Made by a program: the position numbers and the translations under genes. Positions 42,404 through 52,592 of a stretch of DNA of 64,000 nt are shown here, in pieces. Origin of the DNA: Diphasiastrum complanatum (lineage: Eukaryota; Streptophyta; Lycopodiopsida; Lycopodiales; Lycopodiaceae); the NCBI GenBank assembly GCA_029204225.1, contig CM055097.1:62644950-62708949 (forward strand), written 5' to 3'. Positions within the stretch are counted from its first letter, which is position 1, and every line of letters begins with the position of its first letter. Below the pieces are notes generated by a model that was not told the DNA's origin, did not search any database, and saw only the letters and a program-made list of their open reading frames with translations.

Positions 42404-44950
42404 TTAGAGACATGTGCCACATCCATAATCAAAGGTGAGCTCAGTGAAAGGACGAATATTTTCCATTGCGAAGAGCATTACATGGGGTAGTTTTAAATCT
42501 TCATGATCGTATAAAACAAACTGTACATACAAATTGGGAGAGCAACTATGATTGATGAACCGAGCAACATTTCCATAATCTCTTGCATCGATTGAAAGAT
42601 TGTCACCTTCAACTCCCTCGGCAACACTGCTTTTGGCTGGCTCTCCAAGATTAATGGAGACATCAACATCTTGAGCGACTCTCTGTTTCAGGTTGTCTAG
42701 ATGTAAAACATAATCACACTGCTTGAAGCACTTCATTGCCTTGCCACTGGCAGCCACTTTGCCGATGTATTCACAAATGAAGCTACCTGATGGTATAGAA
42801 TCCCATGACCTTACCCCCCATCCACCCTCTTTCTTGAAGAGCTCCAGTCTGTACTTTGTTCCGTGTTGGCTAACTCTGTTGTGGCAGGTGGGAGGACATT
42901 GGCATTCTTGGCTACACTCGTACACTATATTCTTGACCTCAACTAGGGCTCCATCACCAGTATAAGGGAGCTGCCCACCAGTCCTCCTTATGCAACAGCA
43001 CACGGCAGTATCAGAGCATTCATTGATGCAATGACATCCCTCAGGAGGAGGCCTCTTCTCAAATTCAGGAGGAAGTAACATGCTAGTAGCATATTCAAAT
43101 GCAGCTGGTAGATCCGTTAACTCGTCCACACTGTTCACAACGCATATTCTCAGCTCCTCTTTACCTCCTGAAATGTCCTCGTGGATCATCATGGGCTCTT
43201 TCCCATCTGATTTAATTTTCATAGTCCCCATAAACTTCACAATTGCAGAACTAGTTCGCAATTGCCCAGGCAGGCGCTGCAATTGGAACTTGTAGACACC
43301 AAACCCTGACAACCCCTTGTCAAGCCAAAACTTCTCCACTTTGTATAAGCCATCATAAGTGTATATCTTACCACTTGGACTCTCCTTGCATTTGCTACCA
43401 CGGATGACTCTAACAGGTACACCTATCTTGTAACTGTGCTTCAGAGCAAGGTTACCTCTTTCAAGCTTTTGATCTTGCTGCTGTCTCTTATTCCCTTGGT
43501 AATTATTCCCACCTTGACCTGTGTAGATCAAAGTTTCTCCAGTATCTAAATCATCTTCGTAGCCTCCAGAAGCGATTATGCTGGCAGCCAAAGGTACGTC
43601 CCACTGATTGTCCTTGGGAGGGATGGAATCTATGCCTGCTTGTATCTGTTTATGTAATCCGACAATGCAGAGTTCAATTCTGAAGTAGAACTGATCACCT
43701 ACTTCAACACCTGGAATAGCTCCTATTTTCTTTGATCGATTAAGCCACAAATTGCTCGTGTTCATGATCGATCCTGCTTTCAAGTCAGGCCGCTTCACGC
43801 CGTTACCGGATTCCTTCACGCGAGCCTCTTCATCTCGCAGTACTTTGCGCCTGAGAACCTCAAACTTCTGCAGAGTTTGGCGAAGTATTTTACGTTCTTC
43901 GCTTTCCTCATGTTCCTGTGAAGATCCATCTGTTCTCAACAAAGTACGTACTTCCTCGGGCACGTGTGAGGATCCTGCTGCTTCTGCTACGCCAGCGCTA
44001 ACGTTTTCATTATTAATGACAAGCGGCGGAGCAGAGGTTGGCCTTGCACCATCTCTAATTTTCAACTCCCCACGCATTCTCGGCTTCTTCTTCTTAGATT
44101 CCATTGACGCAAGATCTTCCTGGAAACTTTGTTGTTTCATCTCTTCCCACTGCACTGGTGGCGGGGGAAGATCTGATTTCTTTGCTAATGCAGATGAATG
44201 TGTAGTCTTTACCGCAACCGTTCTTTTTGTGCTCCTTTCTCCGGGGAGCTTACCGCAGGCTCGATCAGCCAGATCCTCTTTTCGGCTAACTGCCATCCAA
44301 TCAAGCACATCTGCATCAGCTAGTGGAATAACGCCTGCAGACTCTCCGTTTCTCTTACTTTTCGAAATATAACTGCTACTTGCCTTGGATCCTCCATTTT
44401 CTAGAACCCTGGCAGCTATCGCTCCTTTCTCGGTTGAGTTTTTGTCAAATCTTGAAGAGTTTTCTTGAATATTTTCAGCAGTGCTAAGCTTCTCCTTCTT
44501 CCCTGGCTTCGAGCCACTCTGCCAACTCTCACCTCCATCAGGTATGTTAGAAAAGCTCTCATTCATGAAAAGCCGCTTCCTGGCAGCTTTCGCATTCTCC
44601 CCTTCAAATTTTTCACTTGATCCACCATCCGTCAGCTTCTTTCGTGCCCCTTTACTACCTTCCTCAGGCCAGCCCGTTGTGAGAACAGAAGTAGCCTCTG
44701 TTACTTCCTTATCCTCCTCATCTGAAACCAAATCGATCACCTCTTGCCTCTTACAGCGCCCACTACCACCCTCATCCCTCCTGGCAAACACTCCCACATC
44801 TTGGAGTGGATCGGTGTCCTTTAAGGGCACGCATCCTTCCTGCCAACCTCGCAATGCAAAAGGAAATCGATATTTCTGATAAACGATTATAGCCAGATTA
44901 CTGTTTGCTTCAATGGCAGCCCTATCCTTCCCACCAGCATAAGCTGCCAT
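42404..44950 (-). CDS. SUVH-type histone H3K9 methyltransferase (SRA, pre-SET, SET)
   Basis: Single uninterrupted frame. The frame opens at 44995, but the first ATG is at 44950 (MAAYAGGKDRAAIEANS), giving 848 residues; numbering below counts from 44995. Residues 80-350 are charged and low-complexity. A Glu/Arg-rich helix lies at 365-395 and an SRA (YDG) domain at about 423-577 (IGAIPGVEVGDQFYFRIEL, YTYDGLYKVEKFW). Pre-SET Cys clusters span 653-710 (CHCINECSDTAVCCC, CSQECQCPPTCHNRV) and SET about 714-857 (GWGVRSWDSIPSGSFICEY, ARFINHSCSPNLYVQF, LTFDYG). SRA binds methylated cytosine and SET methylates H3K9 in the nucleus. The order fits the SUVH family, nearest SUVH4/5/6 by eye. The frame stops five residues after DYG (CGTCL), without the usual post-SET CxC...C. 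Confidence 0.93.
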   Translation of the reverse strand: MAAYAGGKDRAAIEANSNLAIIVYQKYRFPFALRGWQEGCVPLKDTDPLQDVGVFARRDEGGSGRCKRQEVIDLVSDEEDKEVTEATSVLTTGWPEEGSKGARKKLTDGGSSEKFEGENAKAARKRLFMNESFSNIPDGGESWQSGSKPGKKEKLSTAENIQENSSRFDKNSTEKGAIAARVLENGGSKASSSYISKSKRNGESAGVIPLADADVLDWMAVSRKEDLADRACGKLPGERSTKRTVAVKTTHSSALAKKSDLPPPPVQWEEMKQQSFQEDLASMESKKKKPRMRGELKIRDGARPTSAPPLVINNENVSAGVAEAAGSSHVPEEVRTLLRTDGSSQEHEESEERKILRQTLQKFEVLRRKVLRDEEARVKESGNGVKRPDLKAGSIMNTSNLWLNRSKKIGAIPGVEVGDQFYFRIELCIVGLHKQIQAGIDSIPPKDNQWDVPLAASIIASGGYEDDLDTGETLIYTGQGGNNYQGNKRQQQDQKLERGNLALKHSYKIGVPVRVIRGSKCKESPSGKIYTYDGLYKVEKFWLDKGLSGFGVYKFQLQRLPGQLRTSSAIVKFMGTMKIKSDGKEPMMIHEDISGGKEELRICVVNSVDELTDLPAAFEYATSMLLPPEFEKRPPPEGCHCINECSDTAVCCCIRRTGGQLPYTGDGALVEVKNIVYECSQECQCPPTCHNRVSQHGTKYRLELFKKEGGWGVRSWDSIPSGSFICEYIGKVAASGKAMKCFKQCDYVLHLDNLKQRVAQDVDVSINLGEPAKSSVAEGVEGDNLSIDARDYGNVARFINHSCSPNLYVQFVLYDHEDLKLPHVMLFAMENIRPFTELTFDYGCGTCL

Positions 44951-45504
44951 CCTCAACTGATGCACTTGTTCAATTATAAGCTTTTCTTCAGTCAAATCAC
45001 CAAGCTATGACCAGATCTGAAACCGAATCATTCAACTGAAAACCCCAAAAGTCCCAACATAAAACTGAAGAAGAAATTCATCCTGCATGTTGCAGCAAAA
45101 GCAAAGGCAACTTTTCCAAATAGAGCAAAAACCTTAACAAAAACCGCCAGCAAATCTGTGCTCGTCTTCCCAGGCGCCAGAGGAGCATCGATTCCACCCT
45201 GCCCTATTTCCAACACCATCACCAACCTCTTCACGGAACTTCGCGCTGTTCATTGTGGAAACTGAGCAAGCAAGCATCAGTTAGGCTAACAAATCTCACA
45301 CCATAGCATAATATTATATTGCGGAAATGGTTTGGCTTCCCAAGGGATTCACTCCTCTCCGCATCGAGATCAGAAAAGCCAGAAAACAGAGGGGAAACGG
45401 CCGCAGCTGCTGCATCAGACGAACAAAATGCACGCCACGAAGAAAGAGAAACACAGAAACAGATATCTGACAGAAGCGACGTTCTCGAGCTTCGCAAGTA
45501 AAAG

Positions 45505-45541
<37 letters not shown>

Positions 45542-45640
45542 GACAAAGAGAAAAACAGAGAGAAAAAAACCACGGTCCACGTAGACAAATTAGGTCTTCT
45601 TTTGAAACCCTAATATGAGATGACCGCCTCTCCAATAACA
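44951..45640 (-). promoter_or_regulatory. SUVH 5' leader and proximal promoter region
   Basis: The SUVH frame is open for 15 codons upstream of its first ATG, to a TAG at about 45010. The AG of that TAG could be a splice acceptor, so an upstream exon is possible. Two upstream minus-strand starts (ATG 45234 and 45248) open short frames. A CT tract (GA on the plus strand) at 45505-45542 is typical of plant 5' UTRs. A telobox (AAACCCTAA) at 45605-45613 and a site-II-like TGGGCT at 45643-45648 lie just upstream. Confidence 0.55.
45505..45542 (+). repeat. (GA)n microsatellite
   Basis: About 38 bp of GA; CT-rich on the SUVH coding strand. Confidence 0.95.
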
Positions 45641-45648
45641 CATGGGCT
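45605..45648 (-). promoter_or_regulatory. telobox and site-II-like element upstream of SUVH
   Basis: AAACCCTAA (45605-45613) and TGGGCT (45643-45648) lie 32 bp apart. Telobox with site II (TGGGCY) is a known pairing in promoters of plant growth and proliferation genes. A transcription start was not determined. Confidence 0.45.
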
Positions 45649-47160
45649 TGCTTTCACCACCTTCAATATAATTTGATCCTCTTTATTAAGCATAGAATAA
45701 ACCCCCCCCCCCCACTCAAGGTCCCCCCGCCCTCGAGCAAAGGGCTTTTTCGGACGCGATGGTTTGTTATAATTTTTGTGCATTTGCCCTGCTTGAATAC
45801 TTGCTTAGGCATTATGTCCCATAATTCTTTGCCGAGCAGCACCAACAGCTGTTGACTAGGCATTATGTCTCATAATTCCCTGCCCGAGCTAGCTAGTCGC
45901 GGAAGGTTTCATGTGCTAAGAGGGCTTTATGTTAATTGTATTTGGATGGCTAATTTTAAGGGAGGGGGAGCTTTCATGTTTGACACTCTCCCACCTTGGG
46001 TTCAAAAGGCCTTTCGGATTGTAGCTCGTATTAAATTAGAATGAAAACTTTCTTTAAGGGCAGGGTAAGTCTGCAGTCAAAGCCCTCTTCAGAAGGGCAG
46101 AAGGGCACCTGAAGCTTACATTCTTTGGCATAAGAGCCATGGAAAGCAACCTTTCCCCTACATGAAAACGGTTTTAACTTTTTTTTACATACATTTTTTT
46201 TTTCAAAATGCACCTTCCAAATATAAAGTGCACCTTTTAGGTGTCGAAGGGTGCACAAAAAGAATAATGCTCTCAAAAACAAGTTTTTACACATTTTACG
46301 CTCAAGAAAACACCACCAATTTCTTTGTCGAAAAGGAAAATTTGATTATGTGTTAAAGAAAAAGTTTCTGTTTATGACATGTGTATGTTTACACAACCTT
46401 CTATGTTAAGTAATCTATTACAAAAGGTTGAAAAAAGAAACCTCTTGGGTGGGGGCGGGGCCCCAGTGACAGAAGCCCTTTTGATGATGGAAAGGGCACT
46501 TCCCCAACGAGAAGAAAACAAAATTACTGTTCTTTTAAGTATATTCACCTTATGGGCAAAAGCTGCATCTGAAAAATGGTAAAAAAAAAAGTCGCGTGCA
46601 CCTCTCAATTCCCATAATGTGCACATAAAACATATTCTACATTAAAAAAAAAAATTCATAGATTCCACCTCAAGAAGGACAACCTTTTTTGTTAAACAAA
46701 AAATGATTTTATGTTAAAAGAAAGCCCAACTATTCATTATGCAATGGAAAGAGCTGGGGCAGATGACATTCCACTTGATAAAAAAATCACAAACTCCTTC
46801 AATAATACGAAAACGTTTAGGTTAATTGAATGTAGTTGTTTACACAAACTTCGTCGTCGAGCAAATTCGTAGAAGGTTGGTATTTTACTCAAAAACACAA
46901 ATAATAAACTTCAAAAGATACTAAAGACCCTTATTTTAGGTATAAAAATGAATTTCTCCTTACTCCTCATAAAAGGGTTTTTTGCCAAGCTTTGATTGGT
47001 CACTTATTAAACAGTAATATTTGAACTGATTAAGTATCTATTTATTATATGGCCAATAGAATACGAGTATTTGTTATTTTTGACCAAATTCCTATTTGTT
47101 GATAAAAGGTCCCTTGTCAATTAAATCAAATTAGGTGGGGGCATCTTTTGCAAAAAAATC
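45649..47160. other. intergenic stretch without supported gene
   Basis: Contains a C-run at about 45705-45715 and several poly-T and poly-A runs, for example near 46190 and 46585. Short open frames here have no recognisable product. Confidence 0.4.
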
Positions 47161-47183
47161 CACTTGCAAGAGGAGGCAACGAT

Positions 47184-47315
47184 TAGGGTTTGGAGGCCCT
47201 AAACGGAAAACCTAGCTAGGGTAAAGGAGTTTTTGAATGCGTTAAAACCTAAGCCATAAAAGGACGTGGAGTTGAACTAGGGTTTTGGACGTAAGAAAAT
47301 GGAAGACAACCCTAA
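47184..47315 (+). promoter_or_regulatory. cluster of five telobox-like motifs
   Basis: TAGGGTTT (47184-47191), CCCTAAAC (47197-47204), TAGGGT (47217-47222), TAGGGTTTT (47278-47286) and AACCCTAA (47308-47315) fall within 132 bp. The density is far above chance. They may mark a promoter or a short interstitial telomere-like remnant. Confidence 0.5.
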
Positions 47316-47586
47316 CAGAGAGAGAGAAAGAGTTAACGACAAAGAATCACAATTTAGCAAAGAATTATATAAAAAGAAAAGCCTTCGTAATTTAGCGCAG
47401 ATTTTTATAAAATATCAATCCTCGAACAAGAGCTTAAAAAGAAAGAAGACCAAAATTAATATATTAATTTTGCTGTTTCCAGTGTGGAAATTCGCGACTC
47501 AAATAGACTCTGACCTAGAAAGCTTCCAGAAGAGATTAGGTTTTAAGAGCTCTTTCACCACGTGGCTAAATATGGTTGGCTACTAA
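47299..47586 (+). CDS. hypothetical small protein downstream of the telobox cluster
   Basis: A 95-codon frame starts at ATG 47299 (MEDNPNRERERVNDKESQF) and is rich in Lys, Arg, Glu and Ser, with a hydrophobic stretch ILILLFPVWKF around residues 55-65. No family recognised. Its only support is position: the first ATG after five telobox motifs, which often precede genes of the protein-synthesis machinery in plants. It could be chance. Confidence 0.2.
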   Translation: MEDNPNRERERVNDKESQFSKELYKKKSLRNLAQIFIKYQSSNKSLKRKKTKINILILLFPVWKFATQIDSDLESFQKRLGFKSSFTTWLNMVGY

Positions 47587-47984
47587 CTAATGATGATCAA
47601 AATTAATTATTAAGGACTTTAGCTGGATATGGACAAATTTAATAGAAGTGATACCTGCTTTATATTTAGTTAGTACTACATCCTAAACCACCATTCAATG
47701 AGACTTTATTTATTTACATTAGTGTAGAGTCTAGGTCTAGAGTGCTATTAAGTTTGGCACTAAATTTGTCACGGATTGAGAAGAGCATTTAGACTAGATT
47801 CTAGAGTCTTTGTGGTTTCCATCTTTTCTCTTGTTGAGCCTTTTCTATTCTAAGTAAATGGAATATTTGGCAAATACATTTTGTAATAAGCTTTTCAACT
47901 AATGAAATGGCACTAAACTTAACCTACATGGACATGGCCTCAAAGTTTAGACCTAGGTAGAGTTGAGATTCATTGGAGAGCGTA

Positions 47985-48290
47985 TTCGGCAGCACCACCA
48001 CCACCACATAGTGGTGGTGGCCCACAGATCTAAGGGTGAGCAATGATGGGGAGTGTATTCCACACCACTCACATTTTTAAAGATGGGCAATGATAGCATT
48101 GTTTTTAGAAAAGAGTGCTATCATTGGTCATCTCCATTAGATGGGCAGTGCACCACCACTCACAATGGTGGTGCAAAACATGCTACTTAGGCAATGATAG
48201 CATTGTTTTGAAAAAAGAGTGCTATCATTGGCCATCTCCATTAGATAGGCAGTGCACAGTGCACAGTGGTGCACCACCAATGCCATGGTG
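47985..48290. repeat. MITE-like cluster of inverted repeats and a duplicated 100-bp unit
   Basis: CCACCACCAC-ATA-GTGGTGGTGG (about 47998-48020) is a perfect hairpin. Two near-identical units (about 48086-48187 and 48188-48290) each contain AATGATAGCA...TGCTATCATT, a perfect 10-bp inverted repeat with about 17 bases between. CACCACTCACAATGGTGGTG (near 48155) is a further foldback. Flanking target duplications were not identified. Confidence 0.6.
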
Positions 48291-49156
48291 TAAATTTTGT
48301 CCATCACTTGGAGGTCTAAGCCTTTAAAGAGTAGATATCTTAGATTCTAGAGCCTTTATTTTAGAACCGAATTAATACCAATAGCATAATCTGAGATCGA
48401 GGAATGGACTTTTTAGTAAAATTTTCTCCTTAGTTTTCTCATTTAAGATAATTTTTGTAATAAGTCTTTAAAAAAACATTTTAGCAAACATAAAGTAGTG
48501 CAAGCCCTATCTTTTTTATGATTAATTTTTTTTTATGCGCCACTCGTTTTGACATTTTATGTCATATGATGTGCTTTCATTTTTTTGGGTTATTTTTTCT
48601 ATAAAAATTTTATGTCAAGTCATGTGGCTTACGTAAGCCATGATGTCCTTATAACTTTCAACAACTTTTATATGTACTGTATAAAATTAAAAAAAGTAAT
48701 TGGTAGATGGTGGATTTCATTGCACAAGACAGTCATGATGTTTTCTTTGCATGACTAAATGCACCTCAAGAAACAACAGCATAAGGCGCTAAAACACAAA
48801 AGGGAAGCATAATGCATGTCTTCCAAAAAGTCCATAAGTGGAGCCCCCTCCCATTAATAAGCCATCTAGCAAAATAAAGGCTTCTCAGAAGCTTCGAGAT
48901 ATAATGGAAGCCAGTATATACATCCGAGTTCGAGCAGTACATTAGAAAAGGCTCCATGCTCTACCAAACAACTCAATAGCCTGAAGCATTGCTCATCACA
49001 TAATAATGCCAAGTGCTTGTTTATTCCTTGTATTTTGCTGCCATCTCAAATAGTGAAATTTTCATTAGCCAATTAAGGAGTAAATCTAATCTTATTCCAC
49101 ATTTTAATGTGCACAACCAATGACTCAATGACACTTAGCACTACTAATTCTTGTGC
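48291..49156. other. non-coding stretch
   Basis: AT-rich, with poly-A/T runs; no gene, LTR or RNA structure seen. Confidence 0.4.
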
Positions 49157-49271
49157 AAGGAGGTTGATGTGTACAGCCAATGGCTTAATGAATCCTACTT
49201 ATTGGACCTTTGGACGAAAGGTCAAATAACTAGGTGTCATTAAGTCATTGGTTGTCTACATCAATCTTCTT
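49157..49271. repeat. 115-bp foldback with 35-bp arms and an inner stem
   Basis: Arm 49157-49191 (AAGGAGGTTGATGTGTACAG then CCAATGGCTTAATGA) pairs with 49237-49271 at about 30 of 35 positions. Within the loop GACCTTT-GGACG-AAAGGTC (about 49205-49223) forms a second perfect stem. The shape resembles a MITE or a small-RNA precursor. Similar sequence lacking the foldback partner lies at about 49110-49135. Confidence 0.6.
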
Positions 49272-50599
49272 GTAGCATCCAATGAGTGACTGACTCCTAG
49301 CACTTGGATTCATAAATTAATGAATCGTCCACATCAACCTTTTCATAGAAGCTATGACTTTCTAGAATCTTCAATGAGAAAAAAATTTCTCACATTTGGG
49401 CATTATGTGAGGAAAGGCCTATGGTCATGGACCTTCTTGTTGTAGAGCTAGCTTGGGGCCCCAAATGCTCTCAAGAGACTTTCATGGGTGATCCTCTTAT
49501 TCTTAGAGCAAGTCTAGAACAATTCAGTTAAGCCATGCCACTTGAGCTAGCTCTGGAGCTCAAGTCTAGGCCATATAGCTCCTAGAGCCCATGCCCATGA
49601 GCTGAATTGAAATTGTCAAGCCTTAAAAAATTAATGTAAGCCCATAAAAACATGCTCCACATCGCGTTATACTCCTTAACTGAGGGGAGGTGTGGAATTG
49701 CAACAAAACCATAGGGAGAGTCAAGCAATTAAAAACTCAACAAGCTCTAGGACTTCCGATGCCAATCTCAACTCCCCTTACCATCTTAAGCCAAGCATTA
49801 TGCCTAGCTTATGTTGGTGGCCCCAAGATCCCAAATCTAAGTCATAATGAATCTACCTCTCACCATTGATTGATAAAGATGAGCATTGAGGCCTATAACC
49901 TTCTTTGGTTTCAACTGTATCTAGTCCATTGGAGATGACCTATTAGAACCTTTTTACTAACCATCACTTAAGGTCAAATTAATAGACATTCACAAGATAA
50001 TCGGATGGTGGACAAACTGACAAACCTAGATCTTATGGATCTAGCCCCCAAGCTATGGATCAATCAACCACAAGGGAAGGAGGAATCACACCAGCAGCAT
50101 GTGGCTACTAATCACACAATCAAGCATACACTAGTGAGAGCCCAATGGGTATACTTATACCCTCCAAGGCCCTGCACCACTTGTAGTGCACTATGGCACC
50201 TCACTGGGACACCTATGCAATCTATCTGGGCCACATCATCCAGTTCCTCTATGACTCACTAATAGACCCATAATAATCTATTGGAAATTAAGCCCACAGT
50301 TTCCTCCTTGGTGAATGACTAATTCCTATTTCATGATTCTTCCTGCATGTTTATTGATCATTGATCTAGGGCCAGGTGAAACCAACTTTGGTTCTACGTT
50401 TGCTCATCTGATACTTGCAGGAATAACAAACTTAGACAACCAATTTATTTGAAGGACGTCTACAACGAGCTTCCGGCTGATCTCTAGCAAAGGGTAATCA
50501 ATCCTATCATAATTTCAAAGTTCAGAGTCAGTTTAATAACTTGAAGTCATTAAAGACTTGGCCATCTTCAACGACTTCCACAGACCTTGCATTTAGAAC
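49272..50599. other. non-coding stretch
   Basis: No coding, LTR boundary or RNA signature that I can support. An 85-codon frame at 50005-50262 is Thr/His/Trp-rich with no recognisable domain. Confidence 0.4.
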
Positions 50600-51652
50600 A
50601 AGTCTGCAGAAATACATTACTTTTTCAATAGTCTGCAGAAATACACTATGTTTTCAACAGCTTTGGTTTTTTCACCTCCCCCCCGAAATGCGACACTTTC
50701 ATAGTTCAAAAGCTTAACTGTTTTTTACACAGCTTTGACTCTTTGCGAAAAATGCGAAAAGAGAGAAAAATTTTTAAGGTCATCTATTTTTCATGCGTTA
50801 AGCTATTTTAAAGACATCACCATCTTTTTGGGGCACCTTCGGCTTCTTGCAAAAAATGCGAAGAGAGAGAAAATCCCGAAGGTTGTCTAAAATAAACGAG
50901 GAACATTCCAACGACGTCCTTGTCCGCATCAACGATGCTAAAGTATTGACCGTATATATTGTGTACAGTTGTCACAAAAGCCATATACTTCCAAGTACAA
51001 CGGCTTTCCTAATTAGGTGACAAGCATTCAATGTAATTAATGCACGAATGAAGTCTATAAATAGATCATCCAAGCACAGATTACGGGTTGTTCCATCCAT
51101 GAGACACATTATTTGAGCATCCCAATTACGCCGTCATTTTTTGTTGTAATTGCTATTTTGTTTTGTGCTTCAGTGTAATATAGCAGCAGCTTACTTTTAT
51201 CTGTGTAGAATGTAGATGAATGCCTGTTGTGATTGAATGCATTTTTATTGTTGTTTGATTGCGCTTGTTTACTCACTCTGATCTGAACACCGACGTCTAC
51301 GGCTCCTCAATTTCTGATCAGACGATGGCTGTTTTTGACGCCTGAAGAACTCACGTTATCATATTGCTCTTCCATTTATTTCAAATCTATACTTCACGTT
51401 GAATCTGATTTCAATAGTACCACGTACAAATCATCTCTAATCTCTTCGGTGGACTGTACTCTTGTTTCAGAGTATGAATTAATTTTGAAGATCCTGTTGG
51501 ACAATTAGAACACTTAAGGCTGTGATTACATTTAGCATAAGTTGTCTATTAGATTGTTTTTGCATTTAGCAGCTAATTAGAACGGGAGAGTTATTCCGCA
51601 ATATTCCTGCTCTCTTCTCCGTTCACGTTCTTCTATCTCCCTTGTCCCATCA
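50600..51652 (+). repeat. Copia 5' LTR (left end approximate)
   Basis: The right end CCCATCA at 51652 is set by the PBS. TATAAATAG lies at 51056-51064. The U3 part holds repeats of GTCTGCAGAAATACA (50603 and 50631 regions) and GCGAAAAATGCGAAAAGAGAG-type motifs (near 50750 and 50860). The left boundary is a guess. Confidence 0.5.
51056..51064 (+). promoter_or_regulatory. LTR TATA box
   Basis: TATAAATAG, about 590 bp upstream of the PBS and 660 bp upstream of the gag start. Confidence 0.6.
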
Positions 51653-51654
51653 GA

Positions 51655-51668
51655 TTGGTATCAGAGCC
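51655..51668 (+). other. primer-binding site (initiator Met-tRNA)
   Basis: TTGGTATCAGAGCC follows the LTR end by two bases. Confidence 0.9.
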
Positions 51669-51719
51669 TAGCTCAAATAAACCGAGAGATTAAGTTTGTT
51701 TTATTTGTATATTGTTATC

Positions 51720-52592
51720 ATGTCTCATATAGGTAGCTCTTCATCTTCATCGCTAAGTGAAGCTAGAGTCATTGACAAGTTCAATGGTTCTAACTTCTAC
51801 ATCTGGAAGTTAAAACTTAAAATGATGTTGATAGATAGAGATCTTTGGGATGTAGTAGAAGGTGCAGACCTGCAACCAGAAGATGGTGATCAAGCAAAGG
51901 CCTGGAGGATCAAAAATCAGAAGGCCCTAGCATGTATCACACTCAATTTGGCCGACTCCCAAATATCTCACGTTACCACGTGCAAAACCTCTAAGGAAGC
52001 ACTAGACTTGTTATCAAGTCTTTATGAGACTCACGATGTGACCACGAGATTACATCTTAGAAGGAAGTTCTTTACTCTTAGCATGTGTGATTCTACTGCC
52101 ATCACTTCTCACATCAACAGCTTCAAGTTCATGTTAGATCAGTTATCAACTGTAGTATGTTCTATTCAAGATGATGATGCCATTATGACCTTGTTTTTTT
52201 CTCTTCCAAAGTCCTATGAGCACTTTGTGGTAATGATCTCCACACAACCCGACCTCAGTCTTCAAAAGGTGATTGGTCATCTTCTTCAAGAAGAAATGTG
52301 GAGAAAGACTAGCAGCCTATCCATCAAAGACAAATCCATGGCTCTATTCACCAAGAAGAAAGACTATTCCAAGGGCAAGAATCAAGTGCAACAGCAACAG
52401 CAAAAACCTCACACTCAAGGTGAGCATGGTGGATCGCGCAAGAAGCTTTTCTGCAGATATTGCAAAAGAGCTAATCACGACATCAAGGAGTGTTGCATCA
52501 GGATCTACAACGAGGCAAACAAGCAACAGCAACAGCTTCATAGGACGAGTTACCATTTGGCTCACGTTGAGCATGGGGTAATTGAATTGTGA
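51720..52592 (+). CDS. Copia gag, uninterrupted
   Basis: The frame is open from 51696; the ATG at 51720 (MSHIGSSSSSSLSEARVIDK) is preferred because it lies 51 bp after the PBS and gives the usual gag start. About 290 residues. Core motifs: NFYIWKLKLKMMLIDRDLWDV, KNQKALACITLNLADSQIS, LDLLSSLYETHDVTTRLHLRR, LFFSLPKSYEHFVVMIST and VIGHLLQEEMWRK. The zinc knuckle is CRYCKRANHDIKEC near residue 255. The last 10 or so residues may come from the adjoining minus-strand Gypsy sequence, so the element seems cut off just after the knuckle. Protease and pol are absent. The best-preserved TE protein in the window. Confidence 0.85.
   Translation: MSHIGSSSSSSLSEARVIDKFNGSNFYIWKLKLKMMLIDRDLWDVVEGADLQPEDGDQAKAWRIKNQKALACITLNLADSQISHVTTCKTSKEALDLLSSLYETHDVTTRLHLRRKFFTLSMCDSTAITSHINSFKFMLDQLSTVVCSIQDDDAIMTLFFSLPKSYEHFVVMISTQPDLSLQKVIGHLLQEEMWRKTSSLSIKDKSMALFTKKKDYSKGKNQVQQQQQKPHTQGEHGGSRKKLFCRYCKRANHDIKECCIRIYNEANKQQQQLHRTSYHLAHVEHGVIEL

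Noticed and set aside
43752-44372. 206-codon plus-strand frame antisense to SUVH
   Set aside because: It mirrors the SUVH coding strand, is Ser-rich without a domain, and has no promoter evidence.
45231-45641. 136-codon minus-strand frame upstream of SUVH
   Set aside because: Mostly a Ser-Leu translation of the CT tract; better read as 5' leader sequence.
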